The translations under genes and the position numbers were made by a program. From contig CAKUNB010000020.1 of NCBI GenBank assembly GCA_934668285.1, positions 1 through 16,248 on the forward strand: a stretch of 16,248 nt of DNA. Direction: 5' to 3'. Shown piece by piece: positions 14,085 to 16,248 of this stretch; within the stretch, counting starts at the first letter, position 1, and each line of letters starts with the position of its first letter. This DNA comes from an uncultured Oscillospiraceae bacterium. GTDB lineage: Bacteria; Bacillota; Clostridia; Oscillospirales; Oscillospiraceae. Below the pieces are notes generated by a model. That model saw nothing but the letters and a program-made list of their open reading frames with translations. It was not told the origin of the DNA and ran no database searches.

Positions 14085-14714
14085 TTATTCGTGCTCTTCT
14101 TCCGGTGCAGCTTCCGCGGCCTCGGTCGGCTCTGCCGGTGTCTGCTTGGGAGCCGGCGTCGGGATCGTCTGCATCGGCATATTCTGCGCCTGCGCCGCCT
14201 GCTGCGCGGCCTTGCGCTTGTTCTTCTGCCCTGCGGCAAAGCTGAAAATTCCGATTGCGGTAAAGACCAGCGAAATCAGCAGGTCCTTTACAAACTGCCC
14301 CTTGTCAAAGGTGTAGGAATAGAAGCCGTACTCAATGGAATAGTTGCTGTCAAAGAGGCTGCGCACGGTGTCACCGATCACTTCGGTCAGCTTGACGTTC
14401 GCGTAGTCGTTCTGAATATACTTATACAGGTCAAACGCCAGACAGAACGCCACGGCGAGTATCATTACGATAACGGTAGCCACAGCGGCGACGATCACGC
14501 CCGTCTTTGAATCCTTCTTACGCGCAAACAGGCCGTAGCCAAAGCAGGCGCAGTATGCGCCGACCAGTGCACTGATCGTGGCGATATAGCCGATGCGGCT
14601 GAGGATAAAGTAGCACAGCGCTCCGGCAAGCGAAAACAGCAGCGCGCCGACAATGCCGAGCGCCACATTCTCCTTCGGCTCCAGCTCGGCTGGCGCGCGG
14701 TTCATGGAATCCAT
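14085..14714 (-). CDS. Membrane protein with four predicted helices and a low-complexity tail, function unknown
   Basis: The 209-residue protein has hydrophobic segments at about 17-37, 40-62, 71-95 and 142-162, a loop of about 45 residues between helices 3 and 4 (soluble, with acidic and aromatic residues), and a charged hydrophilic tail (163-209) that begins GQKNKRKAAQQAAQ and then becomes proline-, threonine- and glutamate-rich (PTPAPKQTPAEPTEAAEAAPEEEHE). The positive charges after helix 4 suggest a cytoplasmic tail. I do not recognise the family. GGGAGA lies 5 nt before the ATG at 14714, behind a TATAAT promoter. It is transcribed alone, divergent from spoVAD; the shared region does not prove a sporulation role. 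Confidence 0.87.
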   Translation of the reverse strand: MDSMNRAPAELEPKENVALGIVGALLFSLAGALCYFILSRIGYIATISALVGAYCACFGYGLFARKKDSKTGVIVAAVATVIVMILAVAFCLAFDLYKYIQNDYANVKLTEVIGDTVRSLFDSNYSIEYGFYSYTFDKGQFVKDLLISLVFTAIGIFSFAAGQKNKRKAAQQAAQAQNMPMQTIPTPAPKQTPAEPTEAAEAAPEEEHE

Positions 14715-14746
14715 AAATTTCTCCCTTTCTGTTATGAAGTACGGAC

Positions 14747-14775
14747 ATTATACTATACGGCCGCAGAAAAAGCAA
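14747..14775 (-). promoter_or_regulatory. Promoter of the divergent membrane-protein gene
   Basis: On the minus strand a perfect TATAAT (14747-14752) is preceded by TTGCTT (14770-14775) at 17 bp. The -35 matches only in its TTG part. Distance to the ATG at 14714 is normal. Confidence 0.65.
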
Positions 14776-14783
14776 GCCTCCGC

Positions 14784-14812
14784 GGATGATTTCCGGTAAT
14801 CTCCACATAATA
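14784..14812 (+). promoter_or_regulatory. Sigma-G-type promoter upstream of spoVAD
   Basis: GGATG (14784-14788) fits the forespore sigma-G -35 consensus GNATR, and CATAATA (14806-14812) fits the -10 consensus CATNNTA, with a 17-bp spacer, as known sigma-G promoters have. It ends about 32 nt before the spoVAD ATG. This matches the known forespore expression of the spoVA operon, but it is a short-motif match. Confidence 0.7.
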
Positions 14813-14844
14813 GCACCGAAAACGATCAGACCGGAGGTGCATTT

Positions 14845-15858
14845 ATGGAACCAGCGCATCAGGGAACGCGCAGCCTGCTCTTCCCGCAACCGCCCATTCT
14901 TCTTTCCTATGCCTCCGTCGCCGGAAAGAAGGAAGCGGACGGGCCGCTGAAAAACACGTTTGATTTCACTTCACGAGACACAAAATTCGGCCAGAAGACA
15001 TGGGAAAAGGCGGAAACGCAAATGCAGAAAACCGCCATGCTCCTCGCGCTGCAAAAGGCCGAGCTGACCGAGGCCGACCTCGACGCCGCCTTTGTCGGCG
15101 ATCTGCTGAACCAGTGCATCGGCTCCAGCTTTTCCATGCGCAACAACGCCGTGCCGACCTTTGGGCTGTACGGCGCGTGCTCCACGATGGCCGAGGGGCT
15201 GGTGCTGGCGGCGATGGCGGTCAGCGGCGGCTTCTGCCGAAAAACGCTCACCCTTTCCTCGTCCCACTTCGCCTCCTCCGAACGGCAGTACCGCTTCCCG
15301 CTCGGCTACGGCGGCCAGCGCACGCCGACGGCGCAGTGGACAGTCACCGGCGCAGGCGCAGTCGTCCTCGGCAGTAGCGGCGAGGGGCCGCGCCTGAAAA
15401 AGGCAACAATCGGAACCATCGTCGACCGCGGCATCAAGGACGCGAACAACATGGGCGCGGCCATGGCGCCCGCCGCCTTTGCGACGCTCCGCGCACACTT
15501 TGACGATCTGCACTGCGCGCCGGAGGACTATGACCTGATCGTCACGGGCGACCTCGGCAAGTTCGGCAGCCGGCTTCTGCGCGAGCTGTTCCGCCGCGAG
15601 GGCGTCGAGCTGGGGACGCGCTACGACGACTGCGGCGTGATGATCTTCGACACGGAAAAGCAGGACGTCCACTGCGGCGGCAGCGGCTGCGGGTGCAGCG
15701 CCTCGGTGCTGTGCGGCTATCTTCTCGGGCGCATGGAGCGCGGCGAACTGCGGCGGCTGCTGTTCTGCGGCACGGGCGCGCTGCTCTCCCCGCTCTCCAC
15801 GCAGCAGGGCGAGTCCATCCCCTCGGTCTGCCACGCGATTTCTATCGAAAGGGGCTGA
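14845..15858 (+). CDS. spoVAD: Stage V sporulation protein AD
   Basis: SpoVAD is a peripheral protein of the spore inner membrane with a thiolase-like fold; it binds dipicolinic acid and helps move it into the forespore and release it at germination. The 337-residue length is normal for the family. Landmarks, in order, include the KTWEKAE segment (51-57), the FVGDLLNQCIGSSF block (88-101), the GLYGACSTMAEG block (111-122), the SSSHFASSERQYRFPLGYGGQR block (138-159), WTVTGAGAVVLGS (165-177), DANNMGAAMAPAAF (199-212), YDLIVTGDLGKFGS (230-243) and CGGSGCGCSASV (277-288). GGAGG lies 7 nt before the ATG. It opens a unit with spoVAE behind a sigma-G-like promoter; the usual spoVAC gene does not precede it here. 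Confidence 0.96.
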   Translation: MEPAHQGTRSLLFPQPPILLSYASVAGKKEADGPLKNTFDFTSRDTKFGQKTWEKAETQMQKTAMLLALQKAELTEADLDAAFVGDLLNQCIGSSFSMRNNAVPTFGLYGACSTMAEGLVLAAMAVSGGFCRKTLTLSSSHFASSERQYRFPLGYGGQRTPTAQWTVTGAGAVVLGSSGEGPRLKKATIGTIVDRGIKDANNMGAAMAPAAFATLRAHFDDLHCAPEDYDLIVTGDLGKFGSRLLRELFRREGVELGTRYDDCGVMIFDTEKQDVHCGGSGCGCSASVLCGYLLGRMERGELRRLLFCGTGALLSPLSTQQGESIPSVCHAISIERG

Positions 15859-15862
15859 GAGT

Positions 15863-16216
15863 ATGGACTATTTGAAGGCCTTCGTCGTCGGCGGGCTGTT
15901 CTGCGTGATCGGCCAGCTTCTGATCTGCAAAACAAAGCTGACACCCGCAAGAATTCTCGTTTCCTATGTCGTCGCAGGCGTATTCTTAGGCGGCGTGGGG
16001 CTGTACCGGTATCTCGCGGACTTCGCCGGAGCGGGCGCGACCGTCCCATTGACCGGCTTCGGCTATTCGCTGGCCAAGGGCGTGAAAAAGGCCGTGGACG
16101 AGCAGGGCTTCCTCGGCATTTTCACCGGCGGCCTGACGGCCACGGCGGGCGGCATTGCGGCGGCCATCGTTTTTGGCTGGATCGCGGGCCTCATCTGCAA
16201 GCCGAAGGACAAATGA
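15863..16216 (+). CDS. spoVAE: Stage V sporulation protein AE
   Basis: A small membrane protein (117 residues) of the spoVA set that acts with SpoVAD in dipicolinate transport across the spore inner membrane. The N-terminal helix VVGGLFCVIGQLLI (8-21), the ILVSYVVAGVFLGGVGLY segment (31-48), the PLTGFGYSLAKGVKKAVDEQG block (62-82), and the C-terminal glycine-rich helix GLTATAGGIAAAIVFGWIAGLI (90-111) match the short SpoVAE (SpoVAEb) type found in clostridia. It begins 4 bp after the spoVAD stop; GGGGCTGAGAG precedes the ATG as a modest ribosome site. The 32 bp after its stop show no assignable feature, so downstream spoVA genes cannot be excluded. Confidence 0.93.
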   Translation: MDYLKAFVVGGLFCVIGQLLICKTKLTPARILVSYVVAGVFLGGVGLYRYLADFAGAGATVPLTGFGYSLAKGVKKAVDEQGFLGIFTGGLTATAGGIAAAIVFGWIAGLICKPKDK

Positions 16217-16248
16217 TGTATAGCCCACGCCCCGACGGGCATACTAAC

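Noticed and set aside
14971..15834. A 287-codon minus-strand frame across spoVAD
   Set aside because: It is the antisense shadow of spoVAD, alanine/arginine-rich with no family resemblance.
1..16248. CRISPR arrays, tRNA or rRNA genes, transposases, phage genes
   Set aside because: No regularly spaced direct repeats, no tRNA-like cloverleaf or rRNA segment, and no transposase or integrase reading frame was recognised.

Overview
The window is GC-rich DNA from a spore-forming, anaerobic, low-oxygen-lifestyle Firmicute, most likely a gut clostridium of the Oscillospirales/Oscillospiraceae type. The basis is a pyruvate:ferredoxin oxidoreductase, SpoVAD/SpoVAE spore proteins behind a sigma-G-like promoter, an alr/mazF gene order as in Firmicutes, a T-box in front of pheST, IreB, S-layer-homology domains, and strong AGGAGG ribosome sites. 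The species cannot be named from the sequence alone.

Layout. (1) 1-1229: the 3' part of pyruvate:ferredoxin oxidoreductase, closed by a terminator. (2) 1350-2642: a membrane family-2 glycosyltransferase, followed by a terminator and a MITE-like nested inverted repeat (2707-2808). (3) 2830-4286, minus strand: an ECF sigma factor translationally coupled to a membrane-anchored putative anti-sigma/regulator protein. (4) 4410-6615, minus strand: an unknown 196-aa protein overlapping by 107 bp a secreted polysaccharide deacetylase with chitobiase-like and S-layer-homology domains. (5) 6696-9488, minus strand: an operon from a near-consensus promoter, in the order nnrD (apparently with an internal deletion), GerS/YdcC-like lipoprotein, alr, mazF. 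The usual MazE-type antitoxin is absent. (6) 9550-13341, plus strand: Phe T-box leader, pheS, pheT. (7) 13401-14073: a promoter, ireB (TTG start), a 96-aa unknown protein and a bidirectional terminator. (8) 14085-14714, minus strand: a four-helix membrane protein. (9) 14784-16216, plus strand: a sigma-G-like promoter, spoVAD, spoVAE.

Functional themes. Much of the window concerns the envelope and spore: D-alanine supply (alr), cell-wall or polysaccharide modification (deacetylase, glycosyltransferase), an ECF regulatory pair, an IreB-type kinase-pathway regulator, and spore dipicolinate uptake/germination genes. The rest is housekeeping (PFOR, PheRS). I found no CRISPR array, rRNA, tRNA, prophage or transposase. 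No clear wholly new system is evident; the most unusual points are the shortened NnrD, the antitoxin-less mazF, the long overlap ahead of the deacetylase, and the unknown small gene paired with ireB.
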